DNA of 64,000 nt from Petaurus breviceps papuanus (taxonomy: Eukaryota; Chordata; Mammalia; Diprotodontia; Petauridae), in NCBI GenBank assembly GCA_028583685.1, contig JAMXIF010000003.1, positions 54,094,610 to 54,158,609 on the forward strand, given 5' to 3'. The notes beneath the pieces were generated by a model, which saw nothing but the letters and a program-made list of their open reading frames with translations, was not told the DNA's origin and did not search any database. The translations under genes and the position numbers were made by a program. Every line of letters starts with the position of its first letter. Position 1 is the stretch's first letter. Positions 32,570 to 44,254 of this stretch are shown here, piece by piece.

Positions 32570-33095
32570 TGTTCTTTGTTTTCAAAGAGGACCAGTGACA
32601 TCAGAGGTTGATGTCTTGACTTGTTGATAAATTGGATTTAAGTGAGGCAGAGTTGCCCAAAATGGTTAGCCTCACTCCCTTTTCCAGAGTCATCGAAATC
32701 CAGTGGCAAGACAAAAGTCAGGACAACTGGTGATGGCCTGGGATGCAGTGATATACCTTGGTGTCTTCAATGTCTGACCAAGTCACCTTCATGGCCATTG
32801 GAACAAATTGTTCTCATCCGCTCATTCTCCTGGGAGAAGTCTTCACATCCCCCTAACTCATCTATGGGTTTGAGGCCTTTGTTTGATTACCCTCAACCTG
32901 GTTTAGCTTATCTGCCAAGATGGTTTTGTGGGGATATGGCCACTGCACATGGTACAGCTTCTTGGAGCTACACATGAAAGTTGGGTGAATGAAGTCAGCA
33001 CCAAAGGTGGATGAGCAGCCCTGAAACAGGCTTGGTTAGCCCTCACAGCAGGTGCTAGGCCTTCCTGAACTTCAACCCAATAACCCACCAACAAG
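32570..33095 (+). repeat. Unclassified interspersed repeat, copy 2
   Basis: It starts TTTCAAAGAGGACCAGTGAC and shares GATGTCTTGACTTGTTGATA, TTGGATTTAAGTGAGGCAGA and GGCAAGACAAAAGTCAGGAC with copy 1. After about 200 bp it diverges (GCTTCTTGGAGCTACACATG, GCAGGTGCTAGGCCTTCC). The 111-codon frame at 32642 is not recognised as a protein. Confidence 0.6.
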
Positions 33096-33639
33096 TGACT
33101 GTATCAAGATGTACAAAATGAGTACAAAACAAAACCAAGAATTTTTGCACAGTCACACTGAGGACAAATTTTTAAGGAGTTTTTAAGTTTGGAATGTTTT
33201 ATGAAATTTGAGGGCATTCAGAGTCCTGAATGATTGTGAATGCCTACACAATGATAACATAAAGGAAAACAGCTTTGAAAGACATCAGTAAAGTTTACAA
33301 TCTTGACTTCAGGTGATTGATGGTAAGACATCTCAGCAGGGGGATGATTGATTGTAAGTGTGGAAAGATGCATGTATTGTCAGACATAACCAATGTGTTG
33401 GTTTGTGTTTCTTTCCTGTACTTCTTTGCAACAACAGTTTTAGTGGTGGAGAGATAGGCATTGGGAAGTGAAAGTGATGTGTAAAAAAAAAAAGGAATCA
33501 ATAAACCTTTATTTGCCAAATCCATTGTTTCTTCCTAAAAGGAGTCTTAGACCTTATTGCAACTAAATATCAGTGCTCAGATCTTAACAATGCTATAAAT
33601 GATTCACTGACATGATTGAACTTCTTGTTTTCAACTATA
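33096..33639. other. Unassigned stretch
   Basis: No gene or repeat was recognised. Confidence 0.4.
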
Positions 33640-34095
33640 AGTTCCTATAAATAATGCAGTGGGATGTGATGTTCAGTCCTCCCTTGGTTTCTATGACAAT
33701 GTATTTATCTCCTACCTCTTTCACCATTCCCTTGTTTTCTTCACTGGCTCTTTCCAGGCTTTCTCTTGTTAGGTCCCTCCACCTTAATCGTATGATGTAT
33801 TCTCCCCACTTGAATTATCATGAATGACTCCCAGATCTTTGCCTCCAAACTTATCCTCACTCCTAACCCTAGACAGGTATTTTCCAACTGTCTCCTGTCT
33901 ATAGTGGTATGTCTCACCACTCGCTCATTCATTCATGTCCAAAATGAAATTTATTTTTCTCCAAAAACATATTCCTCTTTATGACTTTAATATTTCTAAT
34001 TATGGCACCATTTGTTTACTTATCACATGTTCAAAATATTGGGATTTCTCTTTGATTCTTTCTTCTTCCTTATTGGCCATATCCTAAATAACAAA
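33640..34095 (+). mobile_element. L2 RT fragment
   Basis: The blocks follow L2 ORF2 order: TCTCCTACCTCTTTCACCAT, TGAATTATCATGAATGACTC, CCAGATCTTTGCCTCC and CATGTCCAAAATGAAATTTA. It is strongly decayed. Confidence 0.6.
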
Positions 34096-34465
34096 ATATT
34101 AAAACAGTAAATGATTCCATTGGAACACATAGTATTAATCTCTTCAATATGACTTTAAAAATTATAGTATAAATACAGCTCAACAAGTTGTACCTTCTGA
34201 CTCTAGTAGTATTTGGCTTTTTATTACCCACCAGAGAAAAATTCTGCTACTGAAAGCCTTTGAGATCTAAGAATGTATCAAAGAAACTTCAGCAAAACTT
34301 AAGAAAAGTAAAGCAGTAACACCTCAAGGAAAACTCATTTCCTCCAGCTTACTCAGTGATATTTATTAATTTTTCTCATTTATTTTTATAAGCATTTGTA
34401 AATATTTTGGTGGTGATTTATGGGCTAGCCAGTTTAGTTAATTAATTAATTTATTTATTTCTATT

Positions 34466-34745
34466 TTTTGTCATTCAGTTGTTTCAGTTATGTTTGACTC
34501 TTTATGACCACACTTGGGGTTTTCTTGGCAAAGATACTGGAATGGTTTGCCATTTCTTTCTCCAGGTCATTTTAGAAATGAGGAAATTGAGACAAACAGA
34601 CTTAAGTGATTTGCCCAGGGTAACTCAGCTAGTAAGTGTCTGAGGTCAGATTTGAACTCAGGTCTAGAAAAAGAAATGGCAAAACAGTCTTTGTCTTTGC
34701 CTTCCTGACTGTGGGATTGGCTGTCTGTCCACTATGCTGTGCTCC
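34466..34745 (-). mobile_element. Group B SINE with an internal flipped piece
   Basis: This reverse copy from TGTCATTCAGTTGTTTCAGT to CTGTCCACTATGCTGTGCTC is interrupted at about 34664-34700 by GAAAAAGAAATGGCAAAACA and CTTTGTCTTTGCC, which look like the same SINE read in the other direction. Confidence 0.75.
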
Positions 34746-34799
34746 TGTTGTTCAACCATCAGATATGTCAAACTGATAACTCCTTAAAGAAAATAAAAG

Positions 34800-37240
34800 T
34801 AGATCTAGTGTTAGTCTAGAAAGGGCTAGTACCTGCAGTGGAAGTTCTTTCACAGTTAAAAAAAAAAAGTTTCTAAAAAAATTAATAATATAGAAAAATT
34901 GGTGGAAAATTTGAATAAATTAATGGAATCAATGGGAAACATTCTTGAACTGGAAGCAAATCACCAGAACATGAAGCAAAACAAGTATAACTCAACTATT
35001 AAAAAATTTTTTAAACCGACAAGCAAAAATTACAGAACAGAAAGATAAGAGGTAATCTGAGAGTTATCAGATTACAAAAAAAAATTCAAAGAAACAAAAA
35101 TCTAAGTACTGGTTTGTTTGTTGTTGTTTTTTTCCAGAAAATTTTCCCAGAAATAGTGAGATTTGAAGATCAATGTAAGCTACCGGGTGCCCTCAGAAAG
35201 AAATGTCGTATTCAGCTTACCCATTACTTACAACATTGTGGTCAAATTCCAGAACTTTAGTATTACCTACAGAAAGTCAAGAAAAGCATTATATCAGCAT
35301 GACAAGGATTATAGTCAAGTATGGTATAAGAAAAAAAACTCATAATTGTTACTGAATGTCATATGATTGAAATTCAGGATTTTAAAGAACACAATATTCA
35401 GTATTATATTGGCTACAGAAAATATACCCAAGACAAAAAGACACGTGTAGTTTTAAAAATGAGAGGCTAGGGAAAAAATTTTAACAAGCAACAGCCACCT
35501 TTTGAAAATTTAGAGTCGCAGTCATGATTTTGGATAAAGCTTATTTAAAGTTATAAATTATTGAGAGATAAACATGGAAGATATCATGATTAAGGAACCA
35601 TTAAGAGCAAAGAAAAAAAGTCATTCTAAATATGCAGCTGACAGAATAACATTTTCAAAGGAACAATTAACTAAATTACCAAAGGATCCAAATAGAAAAA
35701 TACTAAGCAGATGTCAAGACTCTTCATGAACCCCTTATGAGGTTTTCTTGCCAAAGACACTGAAGTGATTTGCCATTTCCTTCTCCAATGAATTAAAGTT
35801 CACAAAAATTAAGTTACTTACCCAGGATCACATAACTTTTAAGTTTCTGAAGCTGGATTTGAACTCAGGTCTTACTGACTTTAGGCCTAGGGCTCTATCT
35901 ACTAAGCTACCTAATTGCCTATATATAATACAATAAGTCAAAGAAAAATGTAAATAAGAAAGAAGTTACTGAAAAATTTAAAAAACAGTCCTAGAAATAA
36001 GAACGATAACTAGAGGAAGAGATTTAAATTTATTCAAACAGGAATAGAACAACAAAAATTATCTACATGTTAAGGCATAAAGACCTTATTAAAAAACATA
36101 GAAAACTATATATTTTAATCAGTAAAGGAAATGTGATTTTTAAAAAGATGAAGACAAAAGCAAACTAAAAAAATTCCTTCAGAATGATTGAGTTAAAAAA
36201 AAGATATAATAAGATTATATTTAAGATGATGACAATAGTACAGCATTGCAAAATGTATGGCATTCATCTAAACTAGTTCTTGGGGAGAAAACTATTTCCC
36301 TGCTGCTTTTATTACTAAAAGAAAAGAAAACAAATTAACTAAATGTGCAGCTTAAAAAAACTTCAAACTAAAAAATTAAGAAATCAAAAATAAGTTAAAA
36401 GAAAAAAAATCCCTAAAATCAAAAGACAAATGAATAGTGCTGAAAGCAGAAACAATTAATAAATGCTTAATAAGCAAAACTTGAGGGGTATGGCTTTTTA
36501 AGACCTATAAAATTCATAAACCATTAACTAACCAGAAAGAAGGAGGAAAACCATAAATATAACAGCAGCAACAACAATAATGATAATGATTAATAAACTA
36601 ATTAGAAAATAAGCAAATAAAGAAAAGGCCTTTGGTAAAATACAGCACCCTTTTATTTTGAGAACACTAAAAAGAATAAGGGTCGAAGAATTTTCCCTTA
36701 AAAACAATAGGAAGCATTTAAGTCTTCTTTTGCACCCGAGTCAGTTTTATATATATAATGAGAAAATTTTAGCAGTTTTCTAGTTCAGAACAAGGATTAA
36801 GAATGTGTATTAAGCAAACAGAAGTGAATTGTTTTAACCTTTTGGGGATGAAATACCTAATTATGGAAAAAAGTAACAAAAATGTGTGTAGTTTTTAACC
36901 CAGTATTCCCACAATTAGAACTTTGCCCCAGGGATATTAATGGGGGTGGAGGTGTAAGACAAAACCTTTAATTGTATAATCATTCCTAATGGTACTATTT
37001 GTCATACATAAAAAAAAAAAATTGAGGGATTGGCTGAAAATGGTATTATATGAATGTAATGGAATATTACTGTACTACAAGGAATTTGAAGAATTCAGAT
37101 AAATATGAGATTTATGTGTTGTAAGGAATCTAGAACTAAAAGAATATGCATATTCATTATAGCTATCTAGCTAAAGATAATGACAGCAATAAATCCAGAG
37201 TATATATACAGTAAAGGTCAAAAAGGATCATGAAAGCAGG
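34800..37240 (+). mobile_element. Old L1, ORF1-ORF2-3' remnants
   Basis: A-rich coding-strand sequence has recognisable ORF2 pieces: CTAGTTCTTGGGGAGAAAAC near 36270, GAAAAGGCCTTTGGTAAAAT near 36620, then GGATTGGCTGAAAATGGTAT and GTAATGGAATATTACTGTAC near 37030-37080. The parts are in L1 order with long losses. A group B SINE is nested at 35718. Confidence 0.6.
35718..35925 (-). mobile_element. Group B SINE fragment in old L1
   Basis: This is a reverse copy with GGTTTTCTTGCCAAAGACAC, GGATTTGAACTCAGGTCTTA and AGCTACCTAATTGCC. Confidence 0.8.
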
Positions 37241-37368
37241 GAAGTGTAGGTATTACTCTGTTCAAGTCTGTCTCTTTCTGTGTGTGTGTGTCTCTCCCTC
37301 TCTCTCCTCTCTCTCTCTATATGTACACACACATACATACATATGTGTGCATATACACACACATCTTT

Positions 37369-37553
37369 ACCAGTGGTATTAGCAATTCTAGAATTTCTAA
37401 ATTTGAAGGAGCTTAAGTGACCTTCTAGTCCAACTCATAACTGAAAAAAAAGAAGTGTATACACACAAACACATGGTACAAACCAGTGGTAGTAGCAATT
37501 CTAGAATTTCTAAATTTGAAGGGACCTAAGTGACCTTCTAATCCAACTCATAA
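37369..37553. repeat. Tandem duplication, period 113 bp
   Basis: ACCAGTGGTATTAGCAATTC through CCAACTCATAAC (37369-37442) recurs at 37482-37553 with only a few changes. The unit resembles an antisense MIR end. A CT/CA microsatellite precedes it (37260-37362). Confidence 0.85.
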
Positions 37554-37795
37554 CAACAACAAAAAAAGTACCCTCTAGAATATACCTTCCAAGGGGTTGT
37601 CCAGTGGGGAGGGGAAGAGGCTATGGAAGAGGTGACCCAAGAGAAAACATGACTTACTTTGGTATAGTGCCTGCTGTTCTATCTAGCACCATACTAAGGA
37701 TCCTAGTAAATACTTTTTGATGAGAAAGAGAATTTATTTTTTTATGCACTATTCCCTTTTTTCAATCTCTTATTTTCTGTTTTTATTATTTTAAG

Positions 37796-37883
37796 GGCAA
37801 TGGGACTTTTTAGTCTTATTGACAGCTTGTGGCCTCCATTGATGCCTTTGAAAATTCCTGGCCAAAATCAAGACTGTGGAGAG
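37796..37883 (+). CDS. SPIDR: SPIDR, coding exon (first visible)
   Basis: SPIDR (KIAA0146) is a nuclear scaffold reported to link BLM helicase and RAD51 in homologous recombination. The acceptor is TTATTATTTTAAG and the donor GAG/GTAAGT. One base completes a codon begun in an unseen upstream exon; 29 codons follow, reading AMGLFSLIDSLWPPLMPLKI and then PGQNQDCGE. The exon ends in phase 0, matching the next one. The assignment rests on the five-exon peptide matching my memory of the human C-terminal half. No upstream exon was seen in 37.8 kb, so the preceding intron is probably at least that long. Confidence 0.7.
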
Positions 37884-38639
37884 GTAAGTCCAAATAAACT
37901 GTGGGTTCTCCTTCTGTGATAAAAGATCAAGGGCCAACATTTTTTTTAACATATAGAACTCTGTATTATCTGAATTACCTGTCAAATGATAATTAGCTAA
38001 TACGCTCCCTAGATTTATACATTAAGGAAATTATATATAGAATACTGCAAAAACACAGTAAGACTGAAGTTTGCCCATTTAGAAATGCTCAGGAAGGTCT
38101 TTGTGCCCCTTCATACCCAAGCTTCACAAATGTTTTCCCAATTTCTTCTCTAGTCAAGGTCAACTGGTGACATTACTGTTTCCCCTCCTTCTGATCTTTC
38201 TTCTATTCCCCAGAAGTAGAACTTCCAGATCTTTCTCTCTCGGATGCCATCTTTTTATATGAAGGGCCAACATTTTTAATACTGCTTCATAGATCTCCCC
38301 ATTCCTGTGTTAGGCCATATAATTAGAAATGGGTTTCTGATCTCTAAATCAGAAACATCCAGACATTTAGGGCTTTTTTCATCATATCTCTGTTTGCCAC
38401 CAAACTATACATCTATTCTAAGCTCATTTGAAGTGTATTTTAAAAGAAATCATTACTACAACCAAAAAACACGAAAATCTGTCAGCTACCAAAGACCCTT
38501 TTGTCACAAATTAAAACCTTAGTTTTTGCCCTGACCTCTTAAATACTTCCCATCTATCTCCTCTGCAAGCTCAGTCTCTACCCAACACACACACGCACAC
38601 CCACACACCCTACCTCTCTTCTCCATACCATACCTCTCT

Positions 38640-38955
38640 ATGTTTTGTTTTCTCATTAGAATTAAACTCCTTGAAGGTAGCAACTGTTATGCTTATATTT
38701 CTCCATTGCTTATAGTGCCTGCCACATAGTAAATGCTTAATGAATGTTTTCACTCTTTTTCCATTAAAACAAGGCATTCTCCAAATACAGCTTTATTACC
38801 TGTGTGACCATGAAACAAGGTATTTAGCCTCTCAGTGCCTCAGTTTCCTAATCAGTAAAGTAGGGATAATAATAATAAATAAATAAATGATAAGGTTGTT
38901 ATGAGGGAAATGTTTCATATACCTTAAAGCCCTATAAATTATTATTATCTGCTTT
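38640..38955 (+). mobile_element. L2 3' end followed by MIR
   Basis: 38640-38755 is an L2 tip (CTCCTTGAAGGTAGCAACTG, AGTAAATGCTTAATGAATG). 38796-38955 is a MIR (CTCAGTGCCTCAGTTTCCTA, AGGTTGTTATGAGGGAAATG) with an AATA microsatellite inside. Confidence 0.75.
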
Positions 38956-39423
38956 ACATTTACTTATAGAACTAATTCTCAATTATCTATAAGAGAGAAG
39001 AGAGGAAAGGAAGGAAGGAAGAGAAACACTGATAAATGAAACCCACTAATAAGCAAAATCTTTGGTTTATGCTCCATTTCCTACAGAATCGTTTCCTGGA
39101 ACTGTTAACAGGTGGCTGGGGTGGCTGATTTTTTTTTACTCTCTACTTATTACCTTTCCTCATATAGTGCAGCCTGAGTGACCATAGCTCTCAATCGTCA
39201 AAGCTTTACACACAGTGTTCATAAATGTAGCCTCAGTCCTCTTCGGGCCAAGAGCTAAACCTGGCATTGTCATACCAGTCAAACCAGCATGGTGAACTTC
39301 CAAGAGGAACTAAAAACTATTTCTGTAGGACAGTGATCAAGGAAGTGTTGATTCCATGGTAATTTAATTTGAAAATTATGTTGGATTCTTTTCTTTCAGT
39401 TCTTTCCTCTTCATTTTAAACAG

Positions 39424-39567
39424 ACGAAAGCTCATCAGAAGCCTCCCAGTTTTTGTTATATACTCACTGCTTGTCCAGAGTCAGGAGAAGTTGGTATAAA
39501 AGTAGAAAACACACTTCCTGCTATCTACCGGCCCCCATCCATCTATTCCTTAAAAGACATTCTTAAG
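39424..39567 (+). CDS. SPIDR: SPIDR, coding exon
   Basis: 48 codons, phase 0 at both ends: TKAHQKPPSFCYILTACPES, then IYRPPSIYSLKDILK at the end. The acceptor used here is TTTTAAACAG before ACGAAA. A second acceptor, TTCTTTCAG before 39400, is in the same frame and would add FFPLHFKQ. I chose the inner one because it joins more naturally to the remembered human order. The donor is AAG/GTAACG. The peptide belongs to the C-terminal region of SPIDR (DUF4503, as I recall). Confidence 0.75.
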
Positions 39568-39657
39568 GTAACGTCTTTGTTTAAATTTCCCTCTCCCTTT
39601 TCTGTTCCCCTGTGCCTTTCATGCCATTTATCTCACTTGTATACATCTCTTTAACAG

Positions 39658-39720
39658 GCAGGTGGTCTTGAGGGTCATCGTTGCAGTTTCCAGGCCCGAG
39701 TGATATATCAAAGGCTGCAG
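39658..39720 (+). CDS. SPIDR: SPIDR, coding exon
   Basis: 21 codons, phase 0 at both ends: AGGLEGHRCSFQARVIYQRL plus Q. The acceptor is CTCTTTAACAG and the donor CAG/GTAATC. The intron before it is only 90 bases and the one after it is 16.4 kb. RCSFQARVIYQ looks like the first strands of an oligonucleotide-binding-type fold, but that is inference. The 74-codon open frame from 39681 is this exon in another frame plus intron and was not called. Confidence 0.75.
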
Positions 39721-41599
39721 GTAATCTTTCTTATCTAATAGGCGCCGTGCTCAAAAATGTTCTGAATGTGAGAGAAGGTGATTTTATTGAAAAGGAATTT
39801 GAATTTTCAGAGATCCATCAGAGCAATAATGTAGGTGCACTTTTTAAAAGAACAACAGAAAATCTTTTAACTCTGTTAAATCACTGGCATTCAGCCATTT
39901 TCTGATACACCAAGCTGCCCAGAAAAGGGAAACAAAGGATAGATAACTACTTGCCAAATTAGAAATAGTTTTAACCACAGTCTTTGCACAGAGCTATGTC
40001 GAAAGAACTATTGACAACAACCACTGGAGTCCATGTGAGTTCCTTAAAATGATTCTTATTAGTGTCAGCCTCTGCCCTGGTCCAGACTGATCTTGTCATC
40101 TGTTTACCAGCCACACAACAATATTTCTTTAGACAGCTGGAAGTTGGCGAAAAAAGAGAATATTCTCAGTCAGGCTAGAGATAATATGATCCACATCCTC
40201 CTAGAAACCTAATGTTGATCATCACTAAGAAAATAACATTAGTGCTAATCCAAGTCACTTAAAACTTCCCATTGGAAAAAAAAATGTTTTTTGTTATTTC
40301 TTGCTTTCTAAAAAATTAGTTCTTTAGCAGGTAAGAACAACCTCACTTACTGGTTGAATGTAAACAATCCACACGAGGAAGTAACCAATGGATTTTAAAA
40401 AAGAATTATTAGTCTCACACACACAAAAAAATACCTCTATAACTTTATCTGTTTTATAACCACTGAACAAACAGGACCAGTTTGATTCCACTGTAGCAGA
40501 AAAACCTGACTGAAGGTCAGCTTATCCTTTGGAGATTTCTTTGCATCTTATGGCCCTCTAAAGCTTCCTTGGTTTCAAATTTACCCTAAATTATACTACC
40601 TACCTCCTCACAGAAAGATGATGGACTCAGAGTATAGATTGAGACATATATTTTTTAGACATGACCAGTTCAGAAATTTGTTTTGTTTGACTCTACATTT
40701 TTATAACAGGGGTTTTGTTTTTCTTTCTCATTGGGAGTGGAGGTTGGGGAGGGGAGGTAATAAGGAAATAGGAGAAAGAGAAGATAAATTTTTTGTGGAT
40801 TGAAAAAAAAACAATTTAACTTTTAAAATAATCTTAATGAATGAGGTTTGTAAGCTTGTTCCTGCCAAACTGATATATATCAAGTTGACTACATGAGAAG
40901 AGGAAGTCTTCATCTGTTAAAAATAAAGAAAAAGAAACTTTTAAAAAGGCAGGAACTTTTAAAAATCCATTTCTTTGAGTTATTCTGAAGGAGATACTGT
41001 AGAAAATCCTGTGCATTGATAATTGCAAAAAAACCCAATGCTTCCTCCCTATGTGTGCTGGCCACCTGCATGACATTCTATGATTCTCTAACTTGTTACA
41101 GTAAATAATATGGTCCTAGCAGCTTTTTATATAGACAGTATGGTCTTAGATAATTATTTTATATAGTTGCTATGGTCATAGCTGGAGAATTTCACACTAA
41201 CTTAAAGGAATTAAATGCCTTTTCTTAAAGTTCCAAATTCTCTCCTTCCCTCCACTCCCTCCATTGAAATGGCAAGACATTTTAATTATATTAATATTTC
41301 ACAATTAGACGTCAACACTTTTTTGAGTCCTTTGTGCATAGTAAGATGAAATAAATATTTGTTGAATGAATATCAAAGAGAAATCCCTAAAGTGGGGGCA
41401 TATGCCACCTGTTATTATTGGTCCTTTGGGAGTGGGAAGTCTACTATTCTGACACATGCATTTCCTTCTTCTTATTGTCTCCTGTTCTTCCTTTCTGACT
41501 TCCCACTTATTTCCTTTATTTCTCTCCTTGGCTAAGCATGCCAATAGAGAACATCAGCATTTCTTATCACCACCCTTGGTGGCAATTAAAGCTAATTAG
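39721..41599. other. Intronic, nothing recognised
   Basis: This is the start of the 16.4-kb intron. Short frames on both strands lack splice or domain support. Confidence 0.45.
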
Positions 41600-41815
41600 G
41601 TCAGTAACACTGGTGTAGTCAAAAGAACTTTAGTTTCGTTGTCAAAGAACCTGGGCTTCAATCCAGCCTCTGACACTTATGATCTATAGGATTCTAGACA
41701 AGTCACTTAACCTCCTTGGGACTCAGTTTCCTCATCTTTATAATGAAAGAATTGAACTAAATGACCTCTGATGTCCCTTCTACCTCTTACATCTACGGTC
41801 CTCTGACTTCTGAGA
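41600..41815 (+). mobile_element. MIR
   Basis: The core is CAGTTTCCTCATCTTTATAA; the 3' end is GAACTAAATGACCTCTGATG and CCTTCTACCTCTTACATCTA. Confidence 0.8.
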
Positions 41816-41977
41816 TAATGGTTCAGCTCTAAATCTGTGCCCCTATAATCATTTGCCTTAAAGTTTCCTGGCCTCTTAAATGGCAGAATAACAATACATA
41901 ACACAATAAGGGCAGAGACCTTTCATCAGCTACTTTTCCCCCAAACCAATTTTCCCATCCTTCATTATAACCTATAA

Positions 41978-42160
41978 AATCACAGAATGGTAGAGCTAGC
42001 CAGGACCTCACAAGTCATTTCTTCTAACCCTCTTATTTTATAAATGAGGAGACTGAGAGGCCAAGAAGGGATTTGATTTGCTCCTGGTGTCTTCATCTAT
42101 TAAGTGGCGGAAAGGTGACTTGAACCCACTTTATCTAAGTCAGAGATTCTCACAGTTCTG
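41978..42160 (-). mobile_element. MIR, reverse
   Basis: CACAGAATGGTAGAGCTAGC, CATTTCTTCTAACCC, AATGAGGAGACTGAGAGGCC and GACTTGAACCCAC are MIR blocks in reverse order. Confidence 0.8.
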
Positions 42161-42429
42161 TGCCTGGAGCAACATCTGCAAATCACCTTCAACCTTCAGA
42201 GCCTTGGGGTTGCTGTACTACCCTGACACATTCCAGTCAATAAATCAGAGATCTTAAAGAGACCCAAGGTTGTGCAGGCAAGAACCTCAGTCTGGAGCCC
42301 TGATCGAGAACATCTCACAAATGAAATCGCCCCTGAATTAACACTTTTCCACACTTAAAAGCTTTCCTGAAGTGCCATCTCTAGGAGGCTGTTTTTATTA
42401 AAATTCCCCTATCTAATTAATGGTAGTGG

Positions 42430-42780
42430 GAATGGTGCTTTCCAGTCAAAGGTCATTCCAATGTATTATCTCATTTGATCCTCATGTCCTTTTAGGTAGG
42501 CAGGGCAGGTCTAATATCCTCATATTTCAAATGAGGAGTTAAAAGGTGGCAAGTAAATGAGAGGACTAGAAAAAGAATCCAGGCCTTTTGACTCCTGGCT
42601 CTTTGTACTTGTGACGAAGCCATGCTGCCATGGTCACCTTTCTCTTTTAGGCAGGAATTCTATGGCAGGTCTTCACATATCTGTGGGGTTATTTTCTCCC
42701 TGTTAAGATTATGGGCTCTTTGAAGGCCAATACTGTATCTTATCTATGCTTGTCTCTCAAATAAATCCCTCCCCTAATGT
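42430..42780 (-). mobile_element. MIR, reverse, then an L2 tip scrap
   Basis: 42430-42630 contains TATTATCTCATTTGATCCTC, ATTTCAAATGAGGAGT and CCATGCTGCCAT, a reverse MIR. 42695-42770 (GATTATGGGCTCTTTGAAGG) resembles a plus-strand L2 3' end. Confidence 0.6.
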
Positions 42781-42938
42781 TTATTTAAGGGAGAAGTCAG
42801 CAAAAGCAATGAGGAAAAGGCAGAAGAATGAAACATTACCTTTTGGAAATGACACATATACTTTTGTTCTATTACCTGGTTGTTTCCATGGGCATATTTT
42901 TAGGTTATTGGACAGCGGTCATTAAGAACAAAGTTTAT

Positions 42939-43087
42939 GGGGCTGCTAGGTGGCGTAGTGAATAGAGCATTGGCCCTGGAGTCAGGAGGACCTGAGTTCA
43001 AGTTTGGCCTCAGACACTTAGCACAAAAACTAGCCGTGTAACCTTGGGCAAGTCACTTAACCCTAATTGCCCTCCCCCCAAAAAACA
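42939..43087 (+). mobile_element. Group A SINE
   Basis: GGGGCTGCTAGGTGGCGTAG to an A-rich CAACAGC tail. AACAAAGTTT lies on both sides. Confidence 0.95.
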
Positions 43088-43189
43088 ACAGCAACAAAGT
43101 TTTGAGACATTATAATTGGAATTGAACTTTAAACTTTGTCTAGGAAGATGCAGTGAGGAAACTAGGATTCGAACTCTGACTGCCCCCCA

Positions 43190-43350
43190 GCACCAGAAAG
43201 TACCTTACACTTGGAATTAAAAGATCTGGGTTCAGGTCCTAGCTCCATAACTTTTGACAAGTAACACTGCCTTCCCTAATCCATTTCTTCTTCTATGAAA
43301 TGGACATTTGTAAACTGAAGCTCTAAAGAGTCTTCTAAATGTAAGCTGTT
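43190..43350 (+). mobile_element. MIR, decayed
   Basis: GATCTGGGTTCAGGTCCTAG and CTCTAAAGAGTCTTCTAAAT fit a MIR core and 3' end. Confidence 0.5.
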
Positions 43351-43500
43351 CATTGTTTTAATTATCATTGCAAAAGCACGCTTGATGTCTGTTGCCTACA
43401 TAGTATCTACAATGACTCTCTACATAAAATGTTTTAAGTTACAGCTTGCTTGTCCTTTGTCATAAAGATTAATTTTTCACCTTCAGTATGCTATAAGGAG

Positions 43501-43745
43501 GGAAAACTAGGTGGTGAAATGGATAGAGTTCCAGGCCTGGAGTCAGGAAGACTCATCTTCCTAAGTTCAAATCTGGCCTCGGTCACTTACTAGCTGTGTG
43601 ACCCTGGGCAAGTCACTTATCCCTATTTGCCATAGTTTTCTTATCTGTAAAATGAGCTGGAGAAGGAGATGGCAAATCACTCTAGTATCTTTGCCAAGAA
43701 AACCCCAAGAGGGGTCACGAAAAATTGGACATGACTCAAAAAAAT
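43501..43745 (+). mobile_element. Group B SINE
   Basis: It contains CTAGGTGGTGAAATGGATAG, CTAGCTGTGTGACCCTGGGC, CTTTGCCAAGAAAACCCCAA and CATGACTCAAAAAAATGC. Confidence 0.9.
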
Positions 43746-44254
43746 GCCTGAACTGAACACGTGGTAAGGAGGCTCTTGACTGAGCAAACTCATTGATTAC
43801 CATCAAGAAAACAATCTCTAGATAATCATTTAAATGTTTTACTTGATTGAGGCATTTATTTAAATGTCTTCTCTTCCTAGACCTTTTGAATGCATAATCC
43901 TTTCAGGAGCCAAAGAGAGAAGCAGGGTTTCCTTTTTAATTTTTTTCATTGTTGTTATTTGGATTAAGAATTCTATTATACAAGAAAAAATGATAAACAA
44001 ATGCCATCTGTGCTGTTTACTGGCTCTGTTGTAACCAGATCCTCCTGTTTGCCTTCTCTGGCCTCTGTGTTCAGAACAAATTGACATGATAACTTTACTA
44101 CTACTTGTGATTAACATTCCTCTTTTGAAAACAGTGCTTTTTGGTCACTGCAAATGCTTGCTTTCTTTTTCCTTTCTTTTTTTTTTTTTTTGACTGATTC
44201 TCTTCTTATATGTCACATGAGAATAATGCCTAACATAATGCCTGGCGTATAATC

